Positions 26,693 to 35,576 of a DNA stretch of 64,000 bases are shown piece after piece. Source of the DNA: an uncultured Eubacteriales bacterium. Lineage in GTDB: Bacteria > Bacillota > Clostridia > Christensenellales > Aristaeellaceae. Where the stretch lies: positions 62,001 through 126,000 of the forward strand of contig CADAQF010000002.1 of assembly GCA_902790015.1 (NCBI GenBank), given 5' to 3'. Within the stretch, counting starts at the first letter, position 1. Each line of letters starts with the position of its first letter. The position numbers and the translations under genes are program-made. The notes under the pieces are model-generated. The model saw only the letters and a list, made by a program, of their open reading frames with translations, was not told the DNA's origin and did not search any database.

Positions 26693-27513
26693 AGCTGATC
26701 GATTTTGACGGCCAGTTCGAAGCCTATCTGCAGGACTGGTTCATGAAAAACAAGGGCCTTTTCAGGACCTACGATGAGATGGAAGATCAGGTGCCCCAGG
26801 TCTACCAGACCTTCCTGGACACCCCCGCCGCCTTTCTGGACGGGCAGAAGCCGGGTGAATACTTTGAACAGTTCACCGATCCCGGCGAGCTGATCGACTG
26901 GATGCTCGCCTACGAAAAGGAAGGCGTTCCGGTGCCTGATATGCTTTTAAACCGCATCTCAGACCTGGGAAAAGCCGGCGAAGAGCACCTGACCGCCCTG
27001 CTTTCCCGCGCGGATATCCCGCAGGCCGCCCGCATGACCGCTGTGACCCTCCTCAGGGAGATCGACAGCGCATCCCCGCTTTCCCTGTATCTGTCCTGGG
27101 CGGCCCGCTTTGACGGAAAGGACGAGCTGACGGAAAACGCGCTGGACAGCCTGGAATCCATGGGGGAAAGAGCGTGGGAGGCGATCCTTCCGGTCCTGAA
27201 AGAGGCGACGGACGAGGGCAAGGCCGCCCTGCTTTCCATCCTGTCCAAGGGCCGGGCAGCCCGCGAGGCGGTGGACGAGGCCCTTTCCCTGTTCGTCCGC
27301 CGGCGGGACCTGCAGGCGTCCCTGGCGGCCGTCCTGGGCCGCATGGGAGACGAGCGCGCCCTGCCGGTTCTCCGCCGCGCCGCGCTGGACGAGGATAACG
27401 GGTATCTGGTCTATATCGAGCTTCGCAGCGCCATCGAGCAGTTGGGCGGGGAAGCACCCGAGCGTCAGTTCAGCGAAGGCGACCCCGAATACGATTCACT
27501 GAAGGATTTATAA
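26689..27513 (+). CDS. HEAT-like repeat protein
   Basis: 274 residues from the ATG at 26689 (MKLIDFDGQF), which overlaps the stop of the TPR gene; AGAAGGA precedes it. The N-terminal 75 residues (YLQDWFMKNKGLFRTYDEME) are a distinct domain found in clostridial proteins of unknown role. The rest are HEAT-like helical repeats (EEHLTALLSRADIPQAARM, DERALPVLRRAALDEDNGYL). Coupling to the TPR gene suggests the two scaffolds work together (inference). Confidence 0.75.
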   Translation: MKLIDFDGQFEAYLQDWFMKNKGLFRTYDEMEDQVPQVYQTFLDTPAAFLDGQKPGEYFEQFTDPGELIDWMLAYEKEGVPVPDMLLNRISDLGKAGEEHLTALLSRADIPQAARMTAVTLLREIDSASPLSLYLSWAARFDGKDELTENALDSLESMGERAWEAILPVLKEATDEGKAALLSILSKGRAAREAVDEALSLFVRRRDLQASLAAVLGRMGDERALPVLRRAALDEDNGYLVYIELRSAIEQLGGEAPERQFSEGDPEYDSLKDL

Positions 27514-27518
27514 GAAAC

Positions 27519-27547
27519 GTGACTGCTCAGTTTCACTGAACAGTCAC
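27519..27547 (+). terminator. Hairpin directly after HEAT-like gene
   Basis: GTGACTGCTCAGT (27519-27531) pairs with ACTGAACAGTCAC (27535-27547) with one mismatch around a TTC loop. No U tract follows, so it may be an RNA-stabilising hairpin instead of a terminator. Confidence 0.5.
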
Positions 27548-27568
27548 CGCATGGGGGTGGTGTTTCCC

Positions 27569-27712
27569 TCTCACTGCCGTTCGCTGTTCAGGCAGTTTAT
27601 GCGGGTGCTCACCCAAGTAACCCGGGGCCTGCCGGCCCGTTCGTCGGTGAAATCGGTCCACCGGACCGATTTCCGGGCCCTCCTCACCCCATCCGGCGAA
27701 TAAATCGCCGGA
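27569..27712 (+). repeat. Intergenic repeat, copy A (hairpin element)
   Basis: It fills most of the 307-nt gap 27514-27820. It shares TTCAGGCAGTTTATGCGGGT and GGCCTGCCGGCCCGTTCGTC with copies near 40.7 and 51.9 kb. Its central hairpin GAAATCGGTCC / GGACCGATTTC (27649-27659, 27663-27673) has an 11-bp stem of different sequence but equal length to the other copies. A further hairpin, TCCGGCGA/TCGCCGGA, lies at 27692-27712. The open frames through it are artefacts. Confidence 0.85.
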
Positions 27713-27820
27713 CTTAGGGATCCCGCGTAACAATAGATAGCTTCTTACGTCACTTTAACTGCACGACTGATCAGTTACGAAGAAACCAAAAATGAATTGG
27801 CTAATTGAAGGATATACACA

Positions 27821-29689
27821 ATGAAAACAGTCTGTGAGCATTGCGGCACCGTCGCCGCCGAGGGCGAGCTTTTCTGCCGCGCCTGCGGCGCCATGCTGCC
27901 CGTACGGGACCTGAGCGGCGGCGCCGCGGCCCTGCGTCAGGGCCGGAGCCGGCCCGCTTCCCGCCCGGCGTACGGCTCCGTCGCCGGCGCCGCGGAGCCC
28001 GCGGTCGAATATCTGGACGATGCCGACCGCGCCGCTCACGCGCTGATGGGCCGCCAGGCCATCAAGGTCAACACCCCGCGCAGGCGCACCGGCATCAACT
28101 GGGCGATGGTGTTCACCATTCTGCTGGGCCTGGCGATCTTCGGCGCTGCCGGGGGCTATGTCTATCTGCGCGCCACGCCCAACGGGCAGAAGATCCTGGC
28201 CCGCATGGGCTACGAGGCCGATACCACCGCCATGTGGGACATCGGCGCCGAATACATGGACAACGGATATATCGAGCGGGCCATCGCCATCGAGGAAGAC
28301 GCCTATCAGCGTGAGCCCAACCGGGAGGATATCTACGAACGCCTCCAGCAATTGTGCGAGGCCTACGAAATGGCCGACCGCACCGCCGATGCCGAGCGCA
28401 CCTACACGATTATGTATCAGCAGGTGGATAAGACGAATCCTGTCGCCTACCAGAACATCCTGCGCCTGATGCGCGCGCAGAACCGCCTGATGGAGGTTGC
28501 TGAATTCCTGAAGGTGGCCTACGCCAACACCGGCCTTTCCTCCTTTGAGACCGAGCGCCTGGACCTGATCCCCTCCGCTCCCGTCACCGCGGAGGACGCC
28601 GCCGCCGGCCGCTACAAGAAGGAAATGGATATCACCCTGTACTCTCCGGAAGGAAACGACATTTACTACATCATCGGCGAAGAAGGGACGCTGCCCGAAG
28701 ACGGGAAGCTGTACACCGAGCCTATCCATCTGCTGGAAGGCGGTCATACGCTCCGCGCGGTCTGCGTGTCGACGGAACTGGTCAGCGACGAGCTGAATTC
28801 CAAGTACGTCATCACCTATCCCACGCCGGACGCTCCCAAGGCTTCCCTGGCTCCCGGCACCTATCAGCAGCGCCAGCGCCTGCGCCTGCGCAAGCAGGGG
28901 GAAGACCAGGATGTGACCATCTACTACACCCTGGACGGCACTCCGCCCGACAAGGAAATTTCTCCCGTCTATGACGAGAATGAAGGCATCCTGCTGCCGG
29001 GCGGCCGGGTCGTCTGCCGGGCTATCGCCGTCAACAAATACGGAAAGCCCTCCAACGAAATGAGCGTGGAGCTGCAGATCAACAACGTCCGTTTTGAAAA
29101 CTACTTTTATAACGACTACAACAACCGCAATTCGGACTATGTCGCCAATGCCCAGCTGATGAAGACCACCCGGGACCAGTTTGTCCGCCAGTTCGGTTCT
29201 CCGGAAGAGGAGTTCCAGGTCATGGAGGAAAAGCTGCGCGGCACCTGCTACCGGCTTTTGTATACCTGGGGCGAGGCCCGCTTCTATGTAGCCGAAAAAG
29301 GCACGCTGCTGTATTATGTCAGCAGTACGACCGGCAATCTGACCGGCCCGCGCAGCACCCGCGTCGGCATGACCGAACAGGAGATCACTTCCAAATACAG
29401 GGATATGGGCCAGAAGGAAAACCAGGACGGCAGCCGGAGCCTTTACAGTGATTCCTCCCAGCAGTGCTACGGCAAGATCACCCTGACCGGCGACGGCGGC
29501 AAAAGGATCGAGTATTACTACACGGACAAGCAGTACGAGAACATCGTCGCCCTGTACTATTATCTCCACGACGGCGTCTGCACCCGCATCGTGAACAGCT
29601 TCGCCGTCAACACCATGGATAAAAAGGCCGTTTCCCAGGAGGAAGAAAAGAACCAGGAAAAACCGAACGATGAAGAACCGATCCAATAA
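27821..29689 (+). CDS. Zinc-ribbon membrane protein with TPR-like and chitobiase-C-like domains
   Basis: 622 residues; ATG with GAAGGA 8 nt upstream. The N-terminal zinc ribbon is CEHCGTVAAEGELFCRACG. A single membrane helix lies at about 89-112 (WAMVFTILLGLAIFGAAGGY). Outside it, a TPR-like region (GYIERAIAIEEDAYQREPNRE) precedes CHB_HEX_C-type beta domains (VTIYYTLDGTPPDKEISPVY), then a C-terminal domain of unknown type. The last 20 residues are highly charged. Zinc-ribbon plus single helix proteins with extracytoplasmic domains are common in Clostridia; function unknown. Confidence 0.78.
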   Translation: MKTVCEHCGTVAAEGELFCRACGAMLPVRDLSGGAAALRQGRSRPASRPAYGSVAGAAEPAVEYLDDADRAAHALMGRQAIKVNTPRRRTGINWAMVFTILLGLAIFGAAGGYVYLRATPNGQKILARMGYEADTTAMWDIGAEYMDNGYIERAIAIEEDAYQREPNREDIYERLQQLCEAYEMADRTADAERTYTIMYQQVDKTNPVAYQNILRLMRAQNRLMEVAEFLKVAYANTGLSSFETERLDLIPSAPVTAEDAAAGRYKKEMDITLYSPEGNDIYYIIGEEGTLPEDGKLYTEPIHLLEGGHTLRAVCVSTELVSDELNSKYVITYPTPDAPKASLAPGTYQQRQRLRLRKQGEDQDVTIYYTLDGTPPDKEISPVYDENEGILLPGGRVVCRAIAVNKYGKPSNEMSVELQINNVRFENYFYNDYNNRNSDYVANAQLMKTTRDQFVRQFGSPEEEFQVMEEKLRGTCYRLLYTWGEARFYVAEKGTLLYYVSSTTGNLTGPRSTRVGMTEQEITSKYRDMGQKENQDGSRSLYSDSSQQCYGKITLTGDGGKRIEYYYTDKQYENIVALYYYLHDGVCTRIVNSFAVNTMDKKAVSQEEEKNQEKPNDEEPIQ

Positions 29690-29706
29690 AAGAAGGGGGC
29701 TTATCC

Positions 29707-30840
29707 TTGCTTTTTGAAAAACTGAGCGCTTACCTCGATTCCCTGATCGATGAAAACATCGTTCCCGGCTGCGACCTGGCGGTGTATCAGGACCATCGGC
29801 CGCTTTTCAGGCGCCAGGCCGGATTTTCGGACGACGCCCGCACCCGTCCGGTGAGGGGGGATGAGGTATACTGGCTGTTTTCCTGCACCAAGGTCGTCAC
29901 TACCTGCGCCGCCATGCAGCTGATCGAAAAAGGTCTGCTGCATCCCGACGACCCGGTATCCGACTATCTTCCCGCCTTTGCGTCCCTGACCGTCCGCGAG
30001 GGAGACAGTATCCGCCCTGCCCGGCGCGTCATGACCGTCCGCCATCTGATGAGTATGCAGAGCGGCCTGGATTATAACCTGGAAAAGCCCGCCGTGCTCC
30101 GCCGGATCAGGGAACGAAACGGGCTCGTCTCCACCAGGGAGCTGGTCGACGCCATGGCGGAGGAACCGCTGTGCTTTGATCCGGGCGAACATTTTCTCTA
30201 CAGCCTCAGCCACGACGTGCTGGCCGCAGTAATCGAGGCTGTCAGCGGCCAGCGCTTTTCCGATTATCTGAAGGACCACGTCTTCGGCCCGCTTCATATC
30301 GGCGGTTTTTCCTTTGTGCTGACGGATGAGCTCAGAAGCCGCCTTTCCGCCCTTTATCTGCACACGGAAAACGGCCTGCGCCTCTGCCCGCCGGACAGCA
30401 ACAATTACCAGCTGACCCCCGCGTACGAAAGCGGCGGCGCCGGCCTTATTGCCGATGTGCAGGATTATATCACCTTCGCGGACGCGCTCTCCTGCGGCGG
30501 AGTGGGAAAGGACGGAAACAGGATACTGTCCCCGGAAATGATCCAGCTGTGGTCCGCCAACCAGCTGACGCCTTTGAGCCGGCAGGACTTTGATGCCTGG
30601 AAACGCCTCGGCTATTCCTACGCGCTAGGCGTCCGCACCCGGGTGGACCTGTCCCTGGGCGGCCCCGGTTCCGTTGGCGAGTTCGGGTGGGACGGCGCCG
30701 CCGGCGCGTGGACCATGATCGACCCGCACCGTCATCTTTCCGCCTTCTTCGCCATGCATGTGCGCGGCTTCGGCTATTCCTACGACGTGATCCATCCCAC
30801 GCTCCGCCGCCTGATCTACGAGGGCCTCGCGGAACACTGA
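29707..30840 (+). CDS. Beta-lactamase-family serine hydrolase (class C/EstB fold)
   Basis: 377 residues; TTG start at 29707 with AAGAAGGGGG 8 nt upstream. The catalytic SxxK is SCTK in YWLFSCTKVVTT. The tyrosine motif region is HFLYSLSHDVLAAVIEAVSG, and the third motif region is VGEFGWDGAAGAW, as in esterase-like members. No signal peptide, so it is probably a cytoplasmic esterase or peptidase and not a resistance enzyme. The LysR regulator follows at 16 nt and may control it. Confidence 0.87.
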   Translation: MLFEKLSAYLDSLIDENIVPGCDLAVYQDHRPLFRRQAGFSDDARTRPVRGDEVYWLFSCTKVVTTCAAMQLIEKGLLHPDDPVSDYLPAFASLTVREGDSIRPARRVMTVRHLMSMQSGLDYNLEKPAVLRRIRERNGLVSTRELVDAMAEEPLCFDPGEHFLYSLSHDVLAAVIEAVSGQRFSDYLKDHVFGPLHIGGFSFVLTDELRSRLSALYLHTENGLRLCPPDSNNYQLTPAYESGGAGLIADVQDYITFADALSCGGVGKDGNRILSPEMIQLWSANQLTPLSRQDFDAWKRLGYSYALGVRTRVDLSLGGPGSVGEFGWDGAAGAWTMIDPHRHLSAFFAMHVRGFGYSYDVIHPTLRRLIYEGLAEH

Positions 30841-30856
30841 ATGCCGGGAGGGCAGG

Positions 30857-31792
30857 ATGACACTGCAGCAGATTTACGACGTGATCGTCGTCGCGGAGAC
30901 CGGCTCCCTCAACAAGGCAGCGGACCGGCTGTTCGTCGGCCAGCCAGCGCTGACCAGCGCCGTCCGTGAGCTTGAAAAGGAGCTCGGGATCACCATTTTC
31001 AACCGCTCCAGAAAGGGCGTCACCCTGACGACGGAGGGGCTCAAATTCCTTCCTTACGCCCGTCAGGTGTACGGCCAGTACATGAACCTGCTGGAGGAAT
31101 ACGGTAAAGCGGAAAAGAGGAAAACCAGCTTCGCCGTGTCCACCCAGCATTATTCCTTCGCCGTCAAAGCCTTTGTGGAGCTTGCCAAAAAGGTCGACGT
31201 ATCCGAGTACGAGCTCGCCATCCGCGAAACCAGGACGCAGGAGGTCATCGACGACGTCGTCAGTCTCCGCAGCGAGATCGGCATCCTGTACATGAACGAG
31301 TTCAACAGAAAACCGCTGATCAAGGTGCTGAATCAGGCTGATCTGGTTTTCACCCATCTGACGGACTGCCGGGCATACGTCTATCTGTGGAAAAAACATC
31401 CCCTGGCGCAAAGCCCGGCCGTCACGATGGCGGATCTGCTGCCGTACCCCTGCCTGGCCTTTGAGCAGGGGGACAGTCCGCTCTACTTCGCCGAAGAGCT
31501 GCTCTCCACGCACGAATATCCCCGCCTCATCAAATGCTGCGACCGCGCCACGGTGCTCAACCTGATGGTCGGCCTGGACGGCTACACCATCTGCTCCGGC
31601 ATCATCTGTGAGGAACTGAGCGGCCCCGATTATGTGGCCGTGCCGTTCGCCCCAGGCGAAAACCCGGAAGACGCCACCATGGAAATCGGCTTCATCGAGC
31701 GTAAAAATCACGTCCGTACCGAGATGGGGGAAAGATACATCCGCGAAATGCAGGACTATCTGCGTCAGGAAGCGGAAAAGGAGTCCAATTAA
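30857..31792 (+). CDS. LysR-family transcriptional regulator
   Basis: 311 residues. The N-terminal helix-turn-helix is IVVAETGSLNKAADRLFVGQ, PALTSAVRELEKELGITIF, followed by NRSRKGVTLTTEG. The rest is a periplasmic-binding-like effector domain (FAVSTQHYSFAVKAFVELAK). Unlike most LysR genes it lies co-directionally behind its probable target. The effector is unknown. Confidence 0.9.
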   Translation: MTLQQIYDVIVVAETGSLNKAADRLFVGQPALTSAVRELEKELGITIFNRSRKGVTLTTEGLKFLPYARQVYGQYMNLLEEYGKAEKRKTSFAVSTQHYSFAVKAFVELAKKVDVSEYELAIRETRTQEVIDDVVSLRSEIGILYMNEFNRKPLIKVLNQADLVFTHLTDCRAYVYLWKKHPLAQSPAVTMADLLPYPCLAFEQGDSPLYFAEELLSTHEYPRLIKCCDRATVLNLMVGLDGYTICSGIICEELSGPDYVAVPFAPGENPEDATMEIGFIERKNHVRTEMGERYIREMQDYLRQEAEKESN

Positions 31793-31850
31793 CAGCACTT
31801 TTATAGTAAATCCCAAATCAAAGCATTGTAAAAACCTACGTCAAAACAGG

Positions 31851-31900
31851 GAAACAGCTGCATTTTTTACTGATATATCAGCGAAAATCGCAGCTGTTTC
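31851..31900. promoter_or_regulatory. 11-bp inverted repeat enclosing a 12-bp palindrome
   Basis: GAAACAGCTGC (31851-31861) and GCAGCTGTTTC (31890-31900) are perfect arms. Between them is the perfect palindrome CTGATATATCAG (31870-31881). A near copy, CTGATGTATCAG, lies at 31986-31997. It could be the LysR terminator or an operator array. Confidence 0.5.
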
Positions 31901-32000
31901 TTTGGCTTGTAAAATCAGACCGAAAGATCAGCGGGGGAATCGGGGACAACGGTCAAACAACCCGTCACTGATTATCCTGAAATAACTGATGTATCAGCAA

Positions 32001-32025
32001 AAAAGCAGCTTCTCCAGCTGCTTTT
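32001..32025. terminator. Bidirectional intrinsic terminator
   Basis: AAAAGCAGCT (32001-32010), loop TCTCC, AGCTGCTTTT (32016-32025). The A and T runs suit either strand. It separates the lysR gene from the AT-richer gap that follows. Confidence 0.7.
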
Positions 32026-32734
32026 ATCATCATGGCGCCGGTTCTTTGACGCCTCCCGTTCCGGTCCGGAAATGACTTTTGCGAATAGTTTGTGTCTCCA
32101 CATCGGCGCCCGCGCTTATATCCTCAGCACTCCGTATTCGGCAGAAGGATGTTTCCGTCCGAATGCCGGTAAAATCATTCCCGGAAAAACCTCTTAAGAT
32201 TACTTCTTCATAAATATAGAATAGTCTCAGTCCGCGTCACACAGGCGATTATGTTTTATGATCCGCTATCCGTATATCCAGCGGATGAAGCGCTGCCAAG
32301 GAAGCTTCGGGAAGCATCGAAGCAAAATCATTGAGAAGCATCGAAGAGGGAATACCCGCTGAAGGGCAAATTTGGAAGCTTCAATGTATAAGTCTCCGTT
32401 AAAGCTTCGTTCTGCTTTCCATAACAGAGCGCAGAGCCGTTGCCGCAAAAACAGTAACAATTATCTAAGCCGTAAATCAATATAAATCATATACACGCCA
32501 ACGAAAAGCAGCGGACGCAGTGATATTCCCGGTAAAGGGAAGCATATGAAAACAGCTGTGAAATAAACTACGAAAAAGATTAATTCAGAAAAAAAGAACT
32601 CCGAAAAAGTTATCCTGGAGGACCCCTTGGAAGTAAACACGCCTTGTTCAGTGAAATCCCCTTTTTTGGCCTTATTTATTCGTAAAAGCGTTCTTTTGCG
32701 AATAAATATCAGAAACACAAAAACTCCCCCACGG
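32026..32734. other. AT-richer intergenic stretch without a convincing gene
   Basis: This lies between convergent lysR and whiA. It is visibly less GC-rich than its surroundings. It has short direct repeats GAAGCATCGAAG at 32311-32322 and 32335-32346 with further GAAGCTTC-type words nearby. Short minus-strand open frames are present but lack ribosome sites and recognisable domains. It may be decayed coding DNA. Confidence 0.5.
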
Positions 32735-33688
32735 TCAGGATCCATTTCCGCCGTTTTCTCCCCCGATGCGCTCCATCAGCTTTTTCAGCCTGTGGTTGGC
32801 GCCGGATTTGGTCAGCGGCGGTGAAAAATATCCGGCAAGCTCTTCCAAAGACGCGGACGGATACCTGATCCTGAGCCTCGCCGTTTCCGCCAGGCTGTCC
32901 GGCAGTTCCTCCAGCGCATGCTCCTTCAAAAAAGCTCTGAGCGCCTTTCTTTGCGCTTCGGCGTTCTGCACCTGGCGGCCGATGTTGGCGTTGTCGCAGT
33001 TCATGGCCCTCGTTGCCCTGGCGCTGCTTGACCGCAGTATCCTCTGATCCTCAAAAGAAAGCCGGCTCACCGGCGCGCCCATCAGCGTAAGCAAATCCGC
33101 CGCCGCGTCCCCGTTGGAGGCGTACAGCACATACCTGCTCTTTCTTCCGCGCAATCTGCAAGCGATCCCCTGGTTTTCAAGCATTGATTTTAGCGCCTGC
33201 GTTTTTTCCTCATCCGGCAGGGTGAATTCGATGGTATATCCCCCGCTGGGGTCCCTAAAGGAACCGCAGGAAAGAAACATCGCCCGGATGTACGCCCTTT
33301 GGCAGCACCTGCGCGACAGGGTGTTGCGCGGCATCCGCTGCAGCATGACGCCCTGTCCGTCGGCCCGAAGCATCTTAAGGCTCGTCAGAAGCCTTCTGGT
33401 ATCGGCCTCCTGCACCTGCAGGATCACCGCCCGGTGCGCACCGAAGGCCTTCTCCTCCCGGAACAGGATCTGCGGCACGATGCGCATCCTGCGCTTGAGC
33501 AGCACCATCAGCCTTTTGGCCAGCGCCGTGGATCTGAGCTGGTAGCGCACCGCAAGCCCGCCGCCCCCGCGCAGCACCAGCGAGCCGTGATTGCGGGTAA
33601 AGGCGCTCAGCTCGCTGAGCATACAGCAGGGTTTTTCCGGAAACGTCTTCAGCAGCTCTTCCTTGATGCTTTCAGAAAAGGAACTCAT
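32735..33688 (-). CDS. whiA: Sporulation/division regulator WhiA
   Basis: 317 residues. An N-terminal LAGLIDADG-like homing-endonuclease fold (RAYIRAMFLSCGSFRDPSGGYTIEF) is followed by a C-terminal helix-turn-helix (YPSASLEELAGYFSPPLTKSG, NHRLKKLMERI). WhiA is a DNA-binding protein tied to cell division and chromosome segregation in Gram-positives. It starts right after murB stops. The usual partners rapZ and yvcK are not between them. Confidence 0.93.
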   Translation of the reverse strand: MSSFSESIKEELLKTFPEKPCCMLSELSAFTRNHGSLVLRGGGGLAVRYQLRSTALAKRLMVLLKRRMRIVPQILFREEKAFGAHRAVILQVQEADTRRLLTSLKMLRADGQGVMLQRMPRNTLSRRCCQRAYIRAMFLSCGSFRDPSGGYTIEFTLPDEEKTQALKSMLENQGIACRLRGRKSRYVLYASNGDAAADLLTLMGAPVSRLSFEDQRILRSSSARATRAMNCDNANIGRQVQNAEAQRKALRAFLKEHALEELPDSLAETARLRIRYPSASLEELAGYFSPPLTKSGANHRLKKLMERIGGENGGNGS

Positions 33689-34597
33689 TTAATCCACTCC
33701 GATGATCCGCACCTCCGGCTCCAGGCGGATGCCGGACTGCTTTTCCACCCTTTCCTGCACCTGCTTCATGAGGCTTAAAATGTCCCCGGCCGTGGCATGA
33801 CCGGCGTTCACCACGAAGCCCGCGTGCTTTTCGCTTACCATGGCGTCGCCCACGCGGAAGCCCTTGAGCCCTGCCGCTTCTATCAGCCTGCCCGCGAAAT
33901 CCCCCTGCGGCCGCTTGAAAAAGGAGCCCGCGCTGGGCAGCGTGAGCGGCTGTTTGTCTTTGCGGCGCTGCTGCAGGTCCTTCATGCGCTCGAGGATGAT
34001 TTCCGGGTCGTCCGGGGTCAGCTTCACCTTAACCCGCGTGATCAGCCACCCGTTTTCCATCATCCGGCTGTGGCGGTAGGAAAAGCCCGCTTCCTTAGGG
34101 TCAAGCGTACGGATCTTCTCTCCTTCAAAGCATTCGAGCCCGGAAACGACTCCGCCCATCTCTCCCCCGTAGGCGCCGGCGTTCATATACGCCCCGCCGC
34201 CCACGGTGCCGGGAATGCCCGCGGCAAATTCCAGCCCGGCCAGTCCGAGGGCCTGCGCTTTTCTGGAAAGCTCGCTCAAAAGCGCCCCGGCCTGCGCGGT
34301 GAGCTCCGTTTCCCCCGTCTTCGCGATCCGCCCGAAGCTTTTCCCCAGGTGCACCGTCAGCCCGGGCACCCCGCCGTCTCTGACCAGCAGGTTGCTGCCC
34401 TGGCCCATCAGGAAAAAGGGCAAACCGTGCCGTTTGGCGGCCCGCCATAAAAGCATCAGCTCTTCTTCGCTTTCAGGCTCCGCCCAGTATTCAGCCGGTC
34501 CGCCCACCCGGAAGGTCGTATACTCCCTGAGCGGCACCTGTCGGCTAATCTGAAGCTCCGGGTATTTAAGCGCGATTTCATCCAACCAGGCTTCCAA
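33689..34597 (-). CDS. murB: UDP-N-acetylenolpyruvoylglucosamine reductase MurB
   Basis: 302 residues; TTG start at 34597 with AAGAGGTG upstream. FAD-binding motifs: YTTFRVGGPAEYWAEP, LGQGSNLL appearing as MGQGSNLLVRDGGV, GLEFAAGIPGTVGGGAYMNAG, and the catalytic region PSAGSFFKRPQGDFAGRLIE. It makes UDP-MurNAc for peptidoglycan using NADPH in the cytoplasm. It abuts whiA directly and follows manA by about 20 nt. Confidence 0.95.
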   Translation of the reverse strand: MEAWLDEIALKYPELQISRQVPLREYTTFRVGGPAEYWAEPESEEELMLLWRAAKRHGLPFFLMGQGSNLLVRDGGVPGLTVHLGKSFGRIAKTGETELTAQAGALLSELSRKAQALGLAGLEFAAGIPGTVGGGAYMNAGAYGGEMGGVVSGLECFEGEKIRTLDPKEAGFSYRHSRMMENGWLITRVKVKLTPDDPEIILERMKDLQQRRKDKQPLTLPSAGSFFKRPQGDFAGRLIEAAGLKGFRVGDAMVSEKHAGFVVNAGHATAGDILSLMKQVQERVEKQSGIRLEPEVRIIGVD

Positions 34598-34618
34598 TTA
34601 GACACCTCTTTTCCTCGA

Positions 34619-35575
34619 TCACCGGACGGCCGGATAAGCGTTCAGGAAATGCGGCCCGTTGAGCGTCAGTATCCGGCAGTCCGCCGGGATCAGGGCTGTC
34701 TGCCCCGCCGGCATGGCGAACGTCCTGTTCCCGCAGGAAACGCTTCCTTCTTCTATCGCCGTCAGGATGGAAAACCGCCTTCTGTCGGGAACGAGCGGCA
34801 TGTCCAGGCAGTCCTGATAGCGGTCCAGCACGAAATACTTCTCATCCAGCAGCCTTTCCAGCTTCCCGGAGGGGCTCTGGTGCAGCAGCCTGGCCGCAGC
34901 GGCTTTGGGTTCAAAGTCCAGGTTGGTCACGTCCAGCGCCTTGTCCAGGTGAAGCTCCCGCCGGTTTCCCTTTTCGTCCGTACGGTCCCAGTCGTAAAAG
35001 CGGTAGGTCACGTCGCTGGACTGCTGGATCTCATACAGCACGATGCCGCTGCCGATGGCGTGCACGGTGCCCGACGGGATATAGAACACGTCTCCCGGAT
35101 GGACCGGCACGTAGTTGAGCAGGGCTTCCACGTCCCTGCCCCGCAGGGAGGCGCTTTTAAGCTCCTCCCTCGTGGTTCCCGGCCGGATGCCGTAGACCAG
35201 CCTGGCCCCCGGTTCCGCCTGCAGTATCACCCAGGCCTCGGTCTTTCCCAGCTTGTTCTCCGTTTTCCCCGCGTATTCGTCGTCGGGATGGACCTGCACG
35301 CTCAGCTGTTCCCGGGCGTCCAGAAGCTTTAAAAGCAGCGGGAAGGGTTCGCCCACGGCCGTTCCGATGAGCGCCTCCCCGTTTTGGCTGATCAGGTCGG
35401 GAAGGCTCCTGCCCTCCCCGTCCCGGGACGGCAGCCCCGGGATCGCGCTCAGCTCCAGCGCTTCCCCGGTGGTATCGTCGGGTATGTTTTTATGGAACAG
35501 TTCCTTCAGCTTCTTTCCGCCCCACGGCGTCAGCTTTCCGCCGCGGAAGGCGGGATACATGAGAATGGGCAGCAT
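34619..35575 (-). CDS. manA: Mannose-6-phosphate isomerase, class I
   Basis: 318 residues from the ATG at 35575 (MLPILMYPAF) with AAGGAGG 9 nt upstream; longer in-frame starts overlap pepV. Zinc ligands and core: LSVQVHPDDEYA, GKTEAWVIL, and PSGTVHAIGSGIVLYEIQQSSD. It interconverts mannose-6-P and fructose-6-P. This is the short Firmicutes form. It begins 2 nt from the end of the peptidase gene, so the two are co-translated. Confidence 0.93.
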   Translation of the reverse strand: MLPILMYPAFRGGKLTPWGGKKLKELFHKNIPDDTTGEALELSAIPGLPSRDGEGRSLPDLISQNGEALIGTAVGEPFPLLLKLLDAREQLSVQVHPDDEYAGKTENKLGKTEAWVILQAEPGARLVYGIRPGTTREELKSASLRGRDVEALLNYVPVHPGDVFYIPSGTVHAIGSGIVLYEIQQSSDVTYRFYDWDRTDEKGNRRELHLDKALDVTNLDFEPKAAAARLLHQSPSGKLERLLDEKYFVLDRYQDCLDMPLVPDRRRFSILTAIEEGSVSCGNRTFAMPAGQTALIPADCRILTLNGPHFLNAYPAVR

Positions 35576-35576
35576 G

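Noticed and set aside
27533..27733. Short open frame on the minus strand with RRTGRQAPGY
   Set aside because: It is a translation of the intergenic hairpin repeat; the same artefact appears at 40363-40779.
32266..32745. Two short minus-strand open frames in the gap after lysR
   Set aside because: They share one frame split by a stop, lack ribosome sites, and have no recognisable domain; AT-rich DNA yields such frames by chance.
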